64,000 nucleotides of DNA, from contig JAPTJF010000166.1 of the NCBI GenBank assembly GCA_029339195.1, positions 54,795 to 118,794 on the forward strand, given 5' to 3'. Position 1 is the stretch's first letter. Each line of letters begins with the position of its first letter. This DNA comes from Micractinium sp. NFX-FRZ (lineage: Eukaryota > Chlorophyta > Trebouxiophyceae > Chlorellales > Chlorellaceae). Shown here piece by piece: positions 53,401 through 64,000 of the stretch. A program made the position numbers and the translations under genes. Under the pieces are notes generated by a model that made no database searches, was not told the origin of the DNA, and saw only the letters and a list, made by a program, of their open reading frames with translations.

Positions 53401-56353
53401 AGACGCCTCCTTCAAAATGACATCAAGCAGCGGTTCCGGTACACCCTCTCTCAACTGAACTGCAACCGCTGCACATTGCTTTGCACCCTCTGAGGACTCC
53501 ATAACAAAGCCACAATCTCACCTGGACCTTGGGGGGAGACACCTCCTTGACAATGGCGTCAAACAGCGGCTCCAGGTCGTCGGCCAGCTCCTCGGGGGAG
53601 GGGCCTGCGATGCCCGCAATGCCAGAGGCATACACCACCGGGAAGTCTGCACAGAGGAAAGGATGAACGATAAATTGGTGAGCTTCATCAAAGTAACGCG
53701 CACGGGTAGGGCCCAGCTGCCCGCAATGCCACCCGACACCACCCTGAGGGCAATGCACACACACACACACACCTGTGGAACAAAGTGGCAGACACACTGG
53801 AAACAAAGCACCGGAGAGTATGCTGACTGCTGATCCCCTGGTCACTCAGGTCGATTGCCGCCTGGCCCCGCCCCCGCCTCCCCCCTGCTCGCCGAGGCTT
53901 CTTCAACCTTCAGCAGCCCTGCTCTGCTCACCGCACTGCTCGTCGGTGGCACCCAGGTCCAGGAAGAGCTCAAACGTCTGGTCGATCACCCAGTCGGGGC
54001 GCGCCGCGGGGCGGTCCACCTTGTTCACCACAACCACCACCTGCAGGCGGGAGGTGAAAGAACAAGGTGGAGTTGACATCACAACAGGGACAATCAGCCA
54101 ACGCACGCCGCCCGCTCGGTGCCCGCCGCCAGGCAGGCACACACATGTTCCTGCAAACACGTGTGCCCTTCACAAATAAGCAGTGCAAGCAGATCTTGCT
54201 TCCTTGACCCCTGTCACATATGTGCTGAACGGAGCGAAAAAGCACCCCCACCTTCTTGTTCAGCTCCAGCGCCTTGCGCAGCACAAAGCGCGTCTGCGGC
54301 ATGGGCCCCTCCACGCTGTCAACCAGCAGCAGCACGCCGTCGGCCATGTTGAGCACGCTGCAGGGGGGGAGAGCCAGTAGTAGCACATCAGGACTCGACA
54401 GATGGCAGACCCATGCGACCGCAGACAGCGGGCACCCGGTTGCAGCCTGGGTCCTATTGCACAAGTGCCCTCACAGTGCTGTGGGTGGCGCACGCCTTCA
54501 CAAAGACTCTTGGGGGAGAGGCCCTGCCTGGCCCTGTCCGCCCCCCAGCCCTTGAGAGTCGTGTGGCAGCTGAACTCACCGCTCCACCTCGCCGCCAAAG
54601 TCGGCGTGACCAGGGGTGTCAATGATGTTGATCTTGGTGCCCTTGTACCGCACAGCGGTGTTCTGCAAGCAATCAGGAGGAGACAGGGAAAGATGAATAG
54701 TGAATGGTGTCAATTACCGCGCAAACGACTGCCAGGCCGATCACGCAGGCACACACTGCCAGCGAGATGCCATTTACCTGCCAGTCAGCCAGCCAGCCAG
54801 CCAGCTAGATGGAAGAGTAACCCAGCCACCCTGGCGAAAGCCACCCAGCCCTTTTTTGTTGGGATGCGGATGCTGCTTGCAAGGGTGGGCAGCCTGACCA
54901 GCTGCGATGTGTTGCAGCCACCCAGCTAAGCAGCCCTGGAAGCGTGGCCGTACCCACCTTGGAGAGGATGGTGATGCCGCGCTCGCGCTCCAGGTCATTG
55001 GAGTCCATGATGCGAATCTGCATCGGCGCCAAAACAAGCTCATCAGCAAAACAGGTGAGCAAGAGCGCGGCAGACAGTTTTTACACTCGCTGCTCCGAGC
55101 ACACTCACGCATGCAGCGCACACAGGCACGAGGGCCGGCCTCGGCACATCCCGCACCCCTCTGCAGTTGCCCATTGCCCCCGAAGCTTCTTAAGCTGCCT
55201 GCCACACCAGGTCTCTTAGGCCCGCCTTGCTGCTTTGCGCAAGCTTACCTCCACAGCCTGGTTCTCGCGGAACACCTTAGCCTGCTTCAGCATGGCATCC
55301 ACCTGAGGCAACCATAGAGCAGTCGGGGCAGGCAGGGGGTCAGTGTGCATGTGTATGAGCAAATGCTGCCTGCCGTCCTGCCTAGGAACAGGTGTGCCTT
55401 GCACCAGAAAAGGCCCATGCAGTGCAGGCGTAGCCTGACAGCGCGCTGGCTGCCCATTGCTCCAGCCCCGCGCGGAACTGCGGGCAGCCCCTGCCTGGCC
55501 CGCCGGCCCTCACCAAAGTGGTCTTGCCTGCAACCAGGGAAGCACAGAATCAGTGCAGCGCTGAGTGCCGACAGCAGATTGAGGGGGGGTGGAAGTTGGG
55601 CCAGATGCGCCATGGCTAGCCCCACGAGGGCACCAGGGGAGCTGCTGCATGCAGCCATTTTACATGGCACCACAAGCCAACAGGAACTCGGCACTGCCCA
55701 GCAGTTCTGGCTGACATCGCTTAGGCTTCTGCTCTCACCGTGGTCGACGTGGGCAATGATGGCCACATTGCGGATGTCGGTCCTCACAGAGGTCTCGCCA
55801 TCTGCAGAGGCAAGTGGCACTGCAGGCAGGCAGGGGCAACCAGGCCGCAGCGGGGGGGAGGGGGGTAGGTGAATTAAGTCGGCGTGCATCAACTGCAAGG
55901 GTGGGCCACAGCTTCCGCAACAGGAAGCTCCTGCATACGTGCATCAAGCCACTCCAGTGCTTGAAAGACAGAGCACAGCCACGCCCTGCCTTCACCGGCG
56001 GCTCACCCTCGACTGTGGCGGCGGCGGCGACGGGCGCCGCCCTGGCGGTGGTGCGCCGCTGCACAGCAGCGCTGCTGCGCAGCTGGCTTGCGCCAACTGC
56101 AGAACCTGTATGTCAGGTGACGGGAGGAGGAGAAGCCGCAGGCAGTGTCTTTTGTGGCTGTCGGCGCCGCCCATGCGGAAGATAGGATTCACGTGCCAGG
56201 GCACCCCACGCCGCGCCAACGGTCAACACAAACATCAACTTTCTCACCTGCAGCATGCCCAGCAACGCGCTGTGGTGCAACCAGCAGGGCGGGGCGCTGG
56301 CGCTGCACCGCCTGAGCTCCGTGTGTGGAGGCGGCCGTAACTTGGGCAGCCAT
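50412..56353 (-). CDS. typA: Plastid translational GTPase TypA/BipA (19 exons)
   Basis: Ribosome-binding GTPase of the EF-G family needed for 50S assembly and stress growth. Minus-strand exons: 56248-56353, 56007-56096, 55739-55801, 55514-55527, 55249-55302, 54958-55017, 54580-54662, 54252-54357, 53932-54040, 53522-53646, 53181-53307, 52804-52982, 52416-52597, 52096-52234, 51785-51860, 51446-51563, 50953-51139, 50601-50718, 50412-50485; 669 residues with consistent phases. Residues 1-65 are basic, Ser/Ala/Gln-rich, a chloroplast transit peptide. G motifs: AHVDHGKTTL (its GKTTL encoded by a 14-nt exon), ERGITI, DTPGH and NKVD. The C-terminal TypA domain ([40 protein letters not shown]) identifies it against LepA and EF-G. 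Divergent from TOP6B. Confidence 0.95.
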
Positions 56354-57057
56354 TTTGTTTGGTGGAAGAAGCAGCTGAGGGGTAAAGAGGGCCAGTTCGA
56401 CCGGGGCTTTGAGCCATGCATGGCGGCGGCGCCGCTGTGCCTAGGGCTGACGGGGCAGAATGGTACAGATTCTTTATGCATGAATTTGCACAGCCGTGAT
56501 CAGCTTTCGCCAATCAGGTGAGACACGTGTGGGCCACTGTCTGGCACGGGTGTCAATGGCAGCGGGGAAGCTGCAGTGGCAGGCAGTGGCGGGCTGGGGA
56601 GCACACCGGTGCTCCCGCGGCGGGCTGGGGAGCACACCGGTGCTCCTGCGGCGGGCTGAGGAGCCGGTGCTCCCGTGCATGCTACGTGCTGCAGTGCCTT
56701 GTAAACCTGGTGCACAAGTGGAAGCAGGCAGCAAGCTTTGTGCAGCAAGCTTTCGGTGGAGGATGGTGGGGGTGCATCGCGCCACGCGCTGCGCGCTGTG
56801 CCTGCCAGCTGTTTGAGCGCGACGAGCGTTTGGTCCCCTGTCGGCGCACCATTGCTCCCCTTCCTCATCGATCGGTATTCGATCTAAGCAAACGGCCCCC
56901 CGAGATCTTTTCCCCTTGCCGTGACGTGCTTGGGCGGTAGCAGGCCACGAGAGGCGGACGCAGGGTCTTGGGTGGCAGCATCGCAGTGCGCTCGAGTCGC
57001 ACCCGCAGCCTCATACCCCACCAGGGGCCTCCCGCCCCGACCAACCAGCCCGCCGCC
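56354..57057. promoter_or_regulatory. Divergent promoter region TypA / TOP6B
   Basis: 704 bases between opposite start codons, with the palindromic repeat array at 56590-56675. It must contain both promoters. No coding potential supported. Confidence 0.5.
56590..56675. repeat. Three 31-bp units with an internal inverted repeat
   Basis: Two near-identical 31-bp units (about 56590-56620 and 56621-56651) and a shortened third (to about 56675). Each contains GGAGCAC...GTGCTCC, an inverted repeat around ACCGGT (ACCGGT itself palindromic; the third reads GAGCCGGTGCTC). It lies in the shared upstream region, so it may be a protein-binding array or a hairpin. Confidence 0.85.
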
Positions 57058-60000
57058 ATGCCGCCCAAGGCGGATGTTCTGCAGCAGAAGAGCCCGGCAG
57101 AGTTCTTTGCTGACAACCGCACCATTGCTGGATTCGACAACGTACGTTTGTTACATCCAGGCAGCCCTTTTGGCAGGGAAACCCACAGTTCGTAAGGCCG
57201 GCTGCCACGCAGGAGTTGGGTGGCGGATGGCAGCGTGTGCGACATTGTGCCGGACATTGTGCCCATCTCAGGGTGGTCCCCCCTACCCCCTTCTGCTGCA
57301 GCCTGGCAAGTGTCTGTACACCACCATCCGTGAGCTTGTGGAGAATGCGCTGGATGCGGCCGAGAGCATCAGTCAGCTGCCAGAGATTGATGTCACTGTG
57401 TGAGCCCACGTGGTGGTGGCTGCGTGTTACGCCCTGCAACACCCTGCTGTTGTCGCTGGTGTCTTGTGCGGCTGCTGCGCACCCTCACCGGACTCTTGTT
57501 TCTCGGAGTGGAAGTTTGTGGATAGAAGGGGGCAGTGGTATGGCAGGCGCAATTTGTATGTGGCCGCTGCCGGTCGTGGCTGCGGGGCCGGCCTTGCTGC
57601 CTGCTGCCAGTGTTGGCCACCACTGCCAGAGCTTTCGCCAAGCTGCCTGCCTCTGTCCACCCGGCTCCCCCTGCTGCCCGCAGTGCTGCAACTAAGTTGG
57701 ATGCTTCCTTTGCCATTCATGCATGCAACAACCCAAGGCCACTGCCCCAGCGACTCCTCCTCCATCTGCTCCTCCCTCACCTGCCCTGCCCACTCTCGTT
57801 CTTGCTTCTGCGTGACGACATTGGCAGGGAGGAGATCAGCCAGAAGCAGCTGAACAAGATGCGTGGGGTGACCAACCATGATAGAATTGACGAGGAGCTG
57901 TACCAGGACTATGAGACGGAAGATGTCAAGCAAGTGAGCATGCCCCTGCCCTGCCGGTCTTTCTTTGTCACCTACTTGTGTTTTTTCTGGTGCACACGTG
58001 ACATGCCATACGTGTTCACTCGCCTCTGGCCCCTCTTCTTGACTCATGTCTGCATGTGTGTTTTCGTTGACCATTCTCACATCGTTCTCGCAGAAGCGGC
58101 TGGCCAAAGAGGCCAAGGAGCTGGAGCGCCTGGGAAAGCAGGCAGCCAAAGTGAGCAACTGATGTGACACCTTGCTGAACTGCCAGGGATGCAGCACGGG
58201 CAGGGATGTCTGGGTGTGACGCAGAACAGCCCATGCGTGTATCGTGCATGGCGCATGGTGCCTCAGGCTGCTCTGGTTGTGCTCATGATGCTACTTGCCA
58301 TGATGCGTGGTGACAGCAAGGCAGCGGGGAACGTCAAGAGGAACCAATATTGGGAGGTGTGTGCGCCATTGTGCCTCAATTTTGTGTGCCTCATGCTGCC
58401 CTCCTTGTGCCTCTTGCTATTGCAAACCACCACCATCTGCAGCGCGGGGATACCACGGCGGCAGTGGATGCCAAGAAGAAGGAGTTTGAGGCGAGGCGTG
58501 CGCAGGCCAGCCGGGCGGAGAAATTGTACTTCCGGGTCACCGTGCGCGTAAGTATGGGGCAGGGCGCAGGCATAGCAGGGGGCAGGGCATGCAGTTTTGG
58601 CGTTGCTGCCTGCCACAGGTCAGCGGAGGAAATAGGTTGTTGAATCACCAGCGTGCTTTGCTCAGTGCACCGCTTTGGCCAAACAAGCAAGGTTGGCGGG
58701 CAAGCAGAGCGGTGACTATGGCAGGAGGCACGGTGCGGGAAGCAGTGTTGAGCGTGCTGTGGTGACCTGGCCTGGCAAATGCATGCAGCAGGTAACAGCC
58801 GGTGGGGATGATGATTGCCTGCAAGTTTTTTGTTTGCTGTTTGCCTCCTGCCTCACAGCACAAAATTTGGAAACAACAGTTCGCATGTGCCCTTGCCAGT
58901 TCCTACTCTGCACACTACGTTACCACTGCGTAAACATGTGACTGATGTAGGGTGCAACTGCTCTGGCTTCTCTCCGCAAAGCGGAGCAGCGACATGGGCG
59001 TCCCTGATCTGCTGAGCTGCACCCTTGTTGAGAAGCATACTCAATTTTTGAGCGTAACTTGAATTCATATGACATTCACTCTCTTGCAGGACAACGGCAT
59101 GGGCATGTCCCATAAGGACATCCCTGACATGCTGGGCCGCGTGTTGAGCGGCACCAAGTACGGAGTCAAGCAGACACGCGGCAAGTTTGGGCTTGGAGCA
59201 AAGATGGCGCTCATCTGGTCCAAAATGAGCACAGGGCTGCCCATTACGGTGACCAGCGCGCGCCGGGGGTCCGCCTCCCGCTCCTACTACAAGCTTGACC
59301 TCGACATCCAGAAGTGCGGGTTGCTTTGGTGTATCTGCCGTTGTTATAGAGGGTGTTGCGAAATGACGAAGTAACATGCATGGTCTTTTGTGACGTGCCT
59401 TGCTGGCCGCACTGCATGCTGCGATTTGGAAACTTAAAAGGTGGGGTTCTCTTCCGTTGTCTACCGCATGCGGGGCGTGCCTTTGCATCTACACCGTATT
59501 GCACTAGTAAGCTGCGCATGGCCATTTCGAGCGTCAAACGAGCGGTGTTGCCAAGCGCCACACTGCTTGGTGCATGTCGTGCAAGTTCAACCTAAGAATT
59601 CAGACTCTACGATGTGCCCATCAAGTGTTGGTTGCATGTTGTAGCTGGCATGCGCACCGTTTATCCCTATCGAGCACTTGGCGCTTTTCACTGCAGGAAC
59701 CAGCCAAATGTGCACGAGTCCAAGCTTCTAGACAACCCAGACGGCTGGCACGGGGCAGAGCTGAGCGTGGTAATTGCGGGCAATTGGCAGTACTACCGAG
59801 CAAAGGTGCTCAAGTACCTGCAGCAGATTGCAGTCATCACGCCTTACTCGCAGGTGGGTTGCAGCATGCAGATTGTGAGGTTGGAATAGAGTAGTCGCCA
59901 AGGTGCCTAAGTACCGACAGAATGTTTAGGAGGCGGAGGACGACAAGACCACCATTGGTTTGCGCCAAGGCTTCAACACGCTTGATTTGCATGGCCCCTG

Positions 60001-63000
60001 CAGTTCAAATTTGTGTTTGCGGCCGAGGACGAAAAGAACAGCATTAACGTGACGTTTGCACGGCGCACCACCACGATGCCGCAGCCGCCCAAGGTGAGGG
60101 GCCGGAGAGTGCACGGTCAGGGTGAGTGCGGATTCTCGGCAGAATAGCAGGTGCAGGCCGGGTTCCGGCTAGCCTGCCTCCTGCTGATAAATTTGGTGCT
60201 TTCTGTCAGCCCAAGGGCACAACAGTGTGGTTGTCATAGGTAGAGCGGTCACTTGCGTAGCAGCAGGTGTACTGCCGGATGACCTAGAGCTCAGCAGCAT
60301 ACCATTCTCTTGCCGGCAAGCAGCTCACCTTGAACTCTCCGCTTGCCTGCTCGCTCCCAAGTGAACAGGCCACCCAGCACCACCCCTCGTCAGTAGACCT
60401 GGAGCTCATCAAGCGCCTGGCCAACGCCACCCCCTGCTCCACCCTCACATCCTTCCTCAGCAAGGAGTTCGACTGCATCAGCAGGGACCTGGCAGGCGAG
60501 TATCTCCTTTGCTGACCTTCTTTCAGCAATCAGCAATTGCATTGGTAGCCGTCGAGCACTTGACTGCATCAACTCGGGAGCTGGCAGGCGAGGCACTGCA
60601 ACCCACCCCGCCCCGCCCTGCAGAGCTGGTCACATTACTCCTTGATTGTAAGTTGTTTTCCCACTTCAAACATCCCGTTAAAAATGCTATGCAACCTGGC
60701 CACCATTCCCCATATGTCTGACCACCAAGCAGAGAGTTGTTCACAGCTTACACATCACTCCTCATCTGCCTTGCAGACAGTTTGCTCTTAAGTCAAGTGC
60801 AGGCAGAGCTGGACCGCCAAACAGAGTCGATCTCAATAGCCTTCTCCAATGCCTCTACTGTTGTGCAGAAAAGATCTCGCTGGAGATGCGGTGTGACCCC
60901 GCCACCACCCCCGCAGAGCTGACCACCAAGCAGATTGTTGCCATGCACGACTTGCTGCACCAGCTGCGCTTCAGCAACCCAGACGGCAGCCACCTCAGCC
61001 CGGCAGGTGAGCTTAGGGCTCCCGTGTGTTGTCTAATGGCCTGCTTAGGCGTCGCGCAGCCGTTTGCGTGCCTTGTAGACTGCATGCCATAGGAAGCCAG
61101 ACGGTAGGCACTTCAGCCTGGCAACTGAGCGTGGCTGTCGCTGCTGTCGACTTGTGGTGTACTCCCAGGCTGCTCATCTCAGCAGCGTGTCTGCGCCCAT
61201 CCACTTCAGCAATGGCAATGGGGCATTCGCAGCGTCGTTATCCGAGGCTTGTGAAGTGGTGATTCAGGTGCTTATTTCGCCCCTGCCTGCCACCCCCCCC
61301 CGCCGCCCCCCGCTCTGCAGGGGAGTACAACCTGCGGCTGGGTATCATGAAGGAGCTCCGCCCAGAGATGGTTGCCACCCACCAGGGCAGCGTGGGGGTG
61401 CACGAGGGCCACGCCTTCATTGTGGAAGCGGCTGTCAGCGTGGGTGGGCGCAACATCAAGCCGGGCCTGAACATCCACCGCTTTGCCAACCGCATCCCGC
61501 TGCTGTTCGAGGTGAGGTGCCTGGAGCTTACTTGCCCTGAGCAAATGCACTGGCGGTGTAACACTGCTTCTTTGCCGAAGGCGAACGCCAGTGCTGGGCA
61601 TCTCCGTGCTGACAGTATCAAGTTGCACATTGGCGTGCCTAGGAGGGAAAACGTCGACGCCAGGCATGCCATCCCTTTACGCCCATACTTTCCCTCCCTC
61701 CCACCGCCCTTGCTATATCCTGTCCCCCTTGGCCCTCCCCCTCCTGGCTGCAGGGCGGCTCTGACGTCATCACCCGCACTGCCCTCAAACGCATCAGCTG
61801 GTCCACCTACAAGATCAACCAGGCCACGGACAAGGCAAGCCGTACTTGTGTCTGAGGGAAGTGCAGTAACGAAAGTTGGTTGCCATGGTTGGAAGACGTC
61901 TGCCATCTCTGATTGTGCAAGGTGGTCAGACAGGTCTGCTGCCGCTGCTACCGCCATTTGTACGCAAGTGGAAGTATGCTGCGACTGACCTTACCCAGAC
62001 CTTTCACGTGTAACTGTTTCTGCACTCCAATGCAGGTGTGCGTGTTTGTCTCACTAGTCTCGACCAAGATCCCGTTCAAGGGCGCTGGGAAGGAGTACAT
62101 AGGTGCGGCATGACTCGCTGGTTTTCTGTAATTCAGACAGGCAATCACATACTGAGCTGCCACTGTTTTGTCGGTGAGGCCAGCATGCACCCCTGCTGCA
62201 GCACCTGCTTGTGTGCTGCTGCTGCTAGGTCCCGTGCATGCTGCCCCCGTGCACGCTGCTGTCTGCACGCTCCTTTATTCCAGTGCTGGCTGATTTCATT
62301 TGAACTGCAGCGGACGATGTGGAGGAGATCCAAGCGGCGGTGCGCACCTCAATCCAGCAGTGCTGCAACCAGCTGAAGAGCAAAATTGCCAAGCAGCAGG
62401 CGGCACGGGAGCAGCGGCTGCGCAAGAAGAACTTGACGAAGTACATCCCAAATGTAGCGACCGCGCTCTTCACAGTGCTGCAAGCAGTGGCGGAGCGGCA
62501 GGAGGAGCCTGCAGGCAAGCAGCGCAGCCTGGTGTGCTGGTCCACATTCACATGCATGCTCCTCACCTGTCAACAGTAGCTGCATGTTTCACTTGATCAA
62601 CTAGGGAGCTGATGCAGTTTGCTTGAACCTGGCTGCGGGTCCCTCCCTCTCTGTGCAGTCAAGCGGCGGAGGAGGAACGAAGAAGGGGAGCAGGTGGTGG
62701 GCGGGGTGCAGTCGGGCGCTGTGACCGAGGCGACGCTGGCCAGCAGGCTGCAGGAGCATGTGGAGCAAATTGACGTGGACATGGTGAGGCCTGCAAACAC
62801 CGGCAGGGCAGCTCCACCTGTTTGCATGAGCCGTGCATGTGCAATTGGGGGTAAGTGTGACCCTCCTTTGCCTCTCGACCCTGCCTGGTGGTGCAGGCGC
62901 TAGAATACCAGCTGCAGCAGGGCATCGCAGACACGGCAAAGGTGGAGGCTTTCTTGATGCCCGCCAGCACGCGCCACGCCTATGGCCCAGAGGCGCACAA

Positions 63001-63037
63001 CGCAGTGGGAGTCATCCGCATGCTGCAGGAGCTGTGA
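57058..63037 (+). CDS. TOP6B: DNA topoisomerase VI subunit B (17 exons)
   Basis: ATPase subunit of the type IIB topoisomerase that decatenates DNA for endoreduplication and growth in plants and algae. Exons: 57058-57141, 57302-57399, 57828-57933, 58094-58150, 58321-58356, 58443-58547, 59090-59313, 59697-59853, 60004-60093, 60369-60495, 60869-61006, 61321-61511, 61754-61834, 62036-62102, 62311-62514, 62659-62783, 62897-63037; 676 residues with matching phases. GHKL motifs: ELVENALDAAE (Asn43), DNGMGM (163-168) and GKFGLGAKMAL (193-203). Later SSVDLELIKRL and the transducer with KINQATDK and SLVSTKIPFKG are typical. Residues about 62-162 form a charged insert (QKRLAKEAKELERLGKQAAK and the next exon) between the GHKL motifs, as in plant homologues. 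Introns starting at 60496, 61835 and 62515 have GC donors. Confidence 0.93.
60556..60592 (+). repeat. Exon-edge echo of TOP6B exon 10 end
   Basis: In intron 10, copy of source 60465-60500 sharing TTGACTGCATCA and GCTGGCAGGCGAG-type blocks; the source donor is the GC type (CAG|GCGAGT) and the copy preserves CAG|GCGAG. Confidence 0.8.
60717..60740 (+). repeat. Echo of TOP6B exon 11 interior
   Basis: CTGACCACCAAGCAGA with following TTGTT repeats the exon 11 codons at 60919-60942 (LTTKQIV). It lies in intron 10, about 200 bases upstream. Confidence 0.65.
61094..61130 (+). repeat. Exon-edge echo of TOP6B exon 11 end
   Basis: In intron 11, copy of source 60975-61012 (codons NPDGSHLSPA plus donor). 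Shares CCAGACGG, CTTCAGCCTGGCA-type spacing; the donor is changed from GGTGAGC to ACTGAGC. Confidence 0.8.
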
Positions 63038-63214
63038 CCTGAGCTTGACACTTGTGCATAACATAGCAGCGCACCGGCTTGCTAGCAGCCACGGCGATGC
63101 GGCTCGCTTGAGTTGAGCAGGAGAGTAAGAATACAGCGGTGAGAGGCAGCTTAATGAGAACAAAGACCCGGGCCGCTACCACGTGCACCTATACGACCGG
63201 CTGCAGGTTTACAC

Positions 63215-63219
63215 TGTAA
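63215..63219 (+). terminator. TGTAA poly(A) signal of TOP6B
   Basis: TGTAA 178 nt after the TOP6B stop codon and just before the terminal-exon echo. Confidence 0.45.
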
Positions 63220-63257
63220 GCTAGCTGGCAGCTAGCAGGAGAAGCAGCTGAAGATCC

Positions 63258-63317
63258 GGGCATAGAGACGCACAATGCGGTGGGCGTCATTCGCATGCTG
63301 CAGGAGCTCTGACCCGA
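63258..63317 (+). repeat. Echo of TOP6B terminal codons and stop
   Basis: Downstream copy of source 62985-63043. It encodes PGIETHNAVGVIRMLQEL and a stop, against PEAHNAVGVIRMLQEL in the gene; five of the six differences after the first aligned GAG are synonymous. CAG-type acceptors precede it (GCTAGCAG at 63231-63238), so it could serve as an alternative last exon. Confidence 0.9.
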
Positions 63318-64000
63318 GAGCACTTGACAGCAAAAGTGGCCGGGTTGGGACTGCCTTGCTCGTGTACCAGCACTGGTCTGATCCCTGTCTGATCCCTGAC
63401 AGTCACTGCTCTCACTTTGGGTAATCAAACCGAGGTGATGCAGTGGTTGCAAGCACGTTTGAAGTTGCAATGTCACGGTCCATCGAATACAACGTCACAC
63501 CTGCCTGGTTGCATCAAAGGACAAACTGCACGGGTACCCACATGGGAGGACGCATCGCGCGACAGAGAGGGGAGGCGGTTGAGGGTTGAAGGAGGTTTGA
63601 GGGCAGAGTGCAAGCGAGGGAACAGGCTTGCGCATGAGGAGGTGAGGAGGGCACAGAAAAAATGAGGACATGAACAGGACACAAGAAAGCCATACAAGTT
63701 ACGACAAGGGGAAAACGCGTCAAGCACTGAAGCAAAAGATTGAGACAGGGGCATGCCAGTTGACGCCGGCATGGCCGACGCCACCTCCGCCTAGCGGACC
63801 GGTGGCAGCATGGCCCACACAGCCAAAACAGCTACGCCTCTGCCTCCTGCCCGCCTGTCTATGCCTAGTATATTCGGTCATCAAATTGAGCACACGGGGA
63901 CTATGTGAGGGGCCGGTACCCCAAAGCAAACCGGACAAACTTTCGAAATCTCTGTTCATTCGAGTCAACCCCTTTGCCTTCCATGTGAATAAGTGCATTG

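Larger units (their letters stand above)
63038..64000. other. TOP6B 3' flank and window edge
   Basis: Contains the TOP6B TGTAA signal and the terminal-exon echo at 63258-63317. Farther right no gene is supported; the open frames on the minus strand are short and without domains, though a gene outside the window may begin here. Confidence 0.5.

Noticed and set aside
58960..59010. Echo of TOP6B exon 7 start
   Set aside because: A few shared words (GACATGGGC, CCCTGA-CTGCTG) but the alignment needs a gap of about 18 bases; too weak.
60270..60300. Echo of TOP6B exon 10 start
   Set aside because: Shared block GACCTAGAGCTC against GACCTGGAGCTC is short and could be chance, though it fits the pattern.
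63473..63998. Minus-strand gene at the right edge
   Set aside because: Overlapping open frames of about 100 residues show no domain, no splice-consistent extension and no codon signal; they may be chance.

Overview
This is nuclear DNA of a green alga, most likely a trebouxiophyte of the Chlorella/Coccomyxa type. The evidence: every gene is broken into many short exons by introns of roughly 100-400 bp with GT-AG (sometimes GC-AG) ends; the DNA is moderately GC-rich with CAG/GCA runs; the green-algal polyadenylation signal TGTAA lies just past most stop codons; and plastid-type genes (TypA, bacterial-type IleRS) sit beside cytosolic eukaryotic ones. The species is inferred, not proven.

Thirteen protein genes were rebuilt by joining exons so that reading phase is kept at every junction. 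Left to right: a GT61 glycosyltransferase (-); an organellar isoleucyl-tRNA synthetase (+, 22 exons); an RPAP2/Rtr1-type RNA polymerase II CTD phosphatase (+); mitochondrial ribosomal protein bL35m (-); cytosolic ribosomal protein eS8 (+); an unrecognised small membrane/coiled-coil protein (-); a Golgi-type sulfotransferase (-); a p24/TMED cargo receptor (+); a USP7/UBP12-type deubiquitinase (-, 26 exons); ribosome-biogenesis factor RRS1 (+); tRNA m1G37 methyltransferase TRM5 (-); plastid GTPase TypA/BipA (-, 19 exons); and DNA topoisomerase VI subunit B (+, 17 exons). Several neighbours are divergent and share short upstream regions (GT61/IleRS, bL35m/eS8, sulfotransferase/p24, USP7/RRS1, TypA/TOP6B). 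Translation and ribosome assembly are well represented (IleRS, bL35m, eS8, RRS1, TRM5, TypA), with a smaller secretory/glycan set (GT61, sulfotransferase, p24). There is no phage, CRISPR array, complete mobile element or intact tRNA.

The most unusual signal is not a gene. In at least six of the genes, introns (and one 3' flank) hold a degenerate, same-orientation copy of the adjacent exon edge, usually including the splice site itself. I call these exon-edge echoes. About twenty are visible. Some keep the reading frame and differ from the source mostly at synonymous positions; others are cut by stop codons or have lost the splice dinucleotide. They look like repeated local duplication of exon-intron junctions, which could create decoy splice sites, alternative exons or new introns. 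Other points of interest are seven GC-AG introns, a 14-nt microexon encoding the TypA P-loop, a 4-nt first coding exon in eS8, a 1.4-kb TRM5 intron with inverted repeats and a tRNA-like 3' half, and a triple palindromic repeat between TypA and TOP6B.
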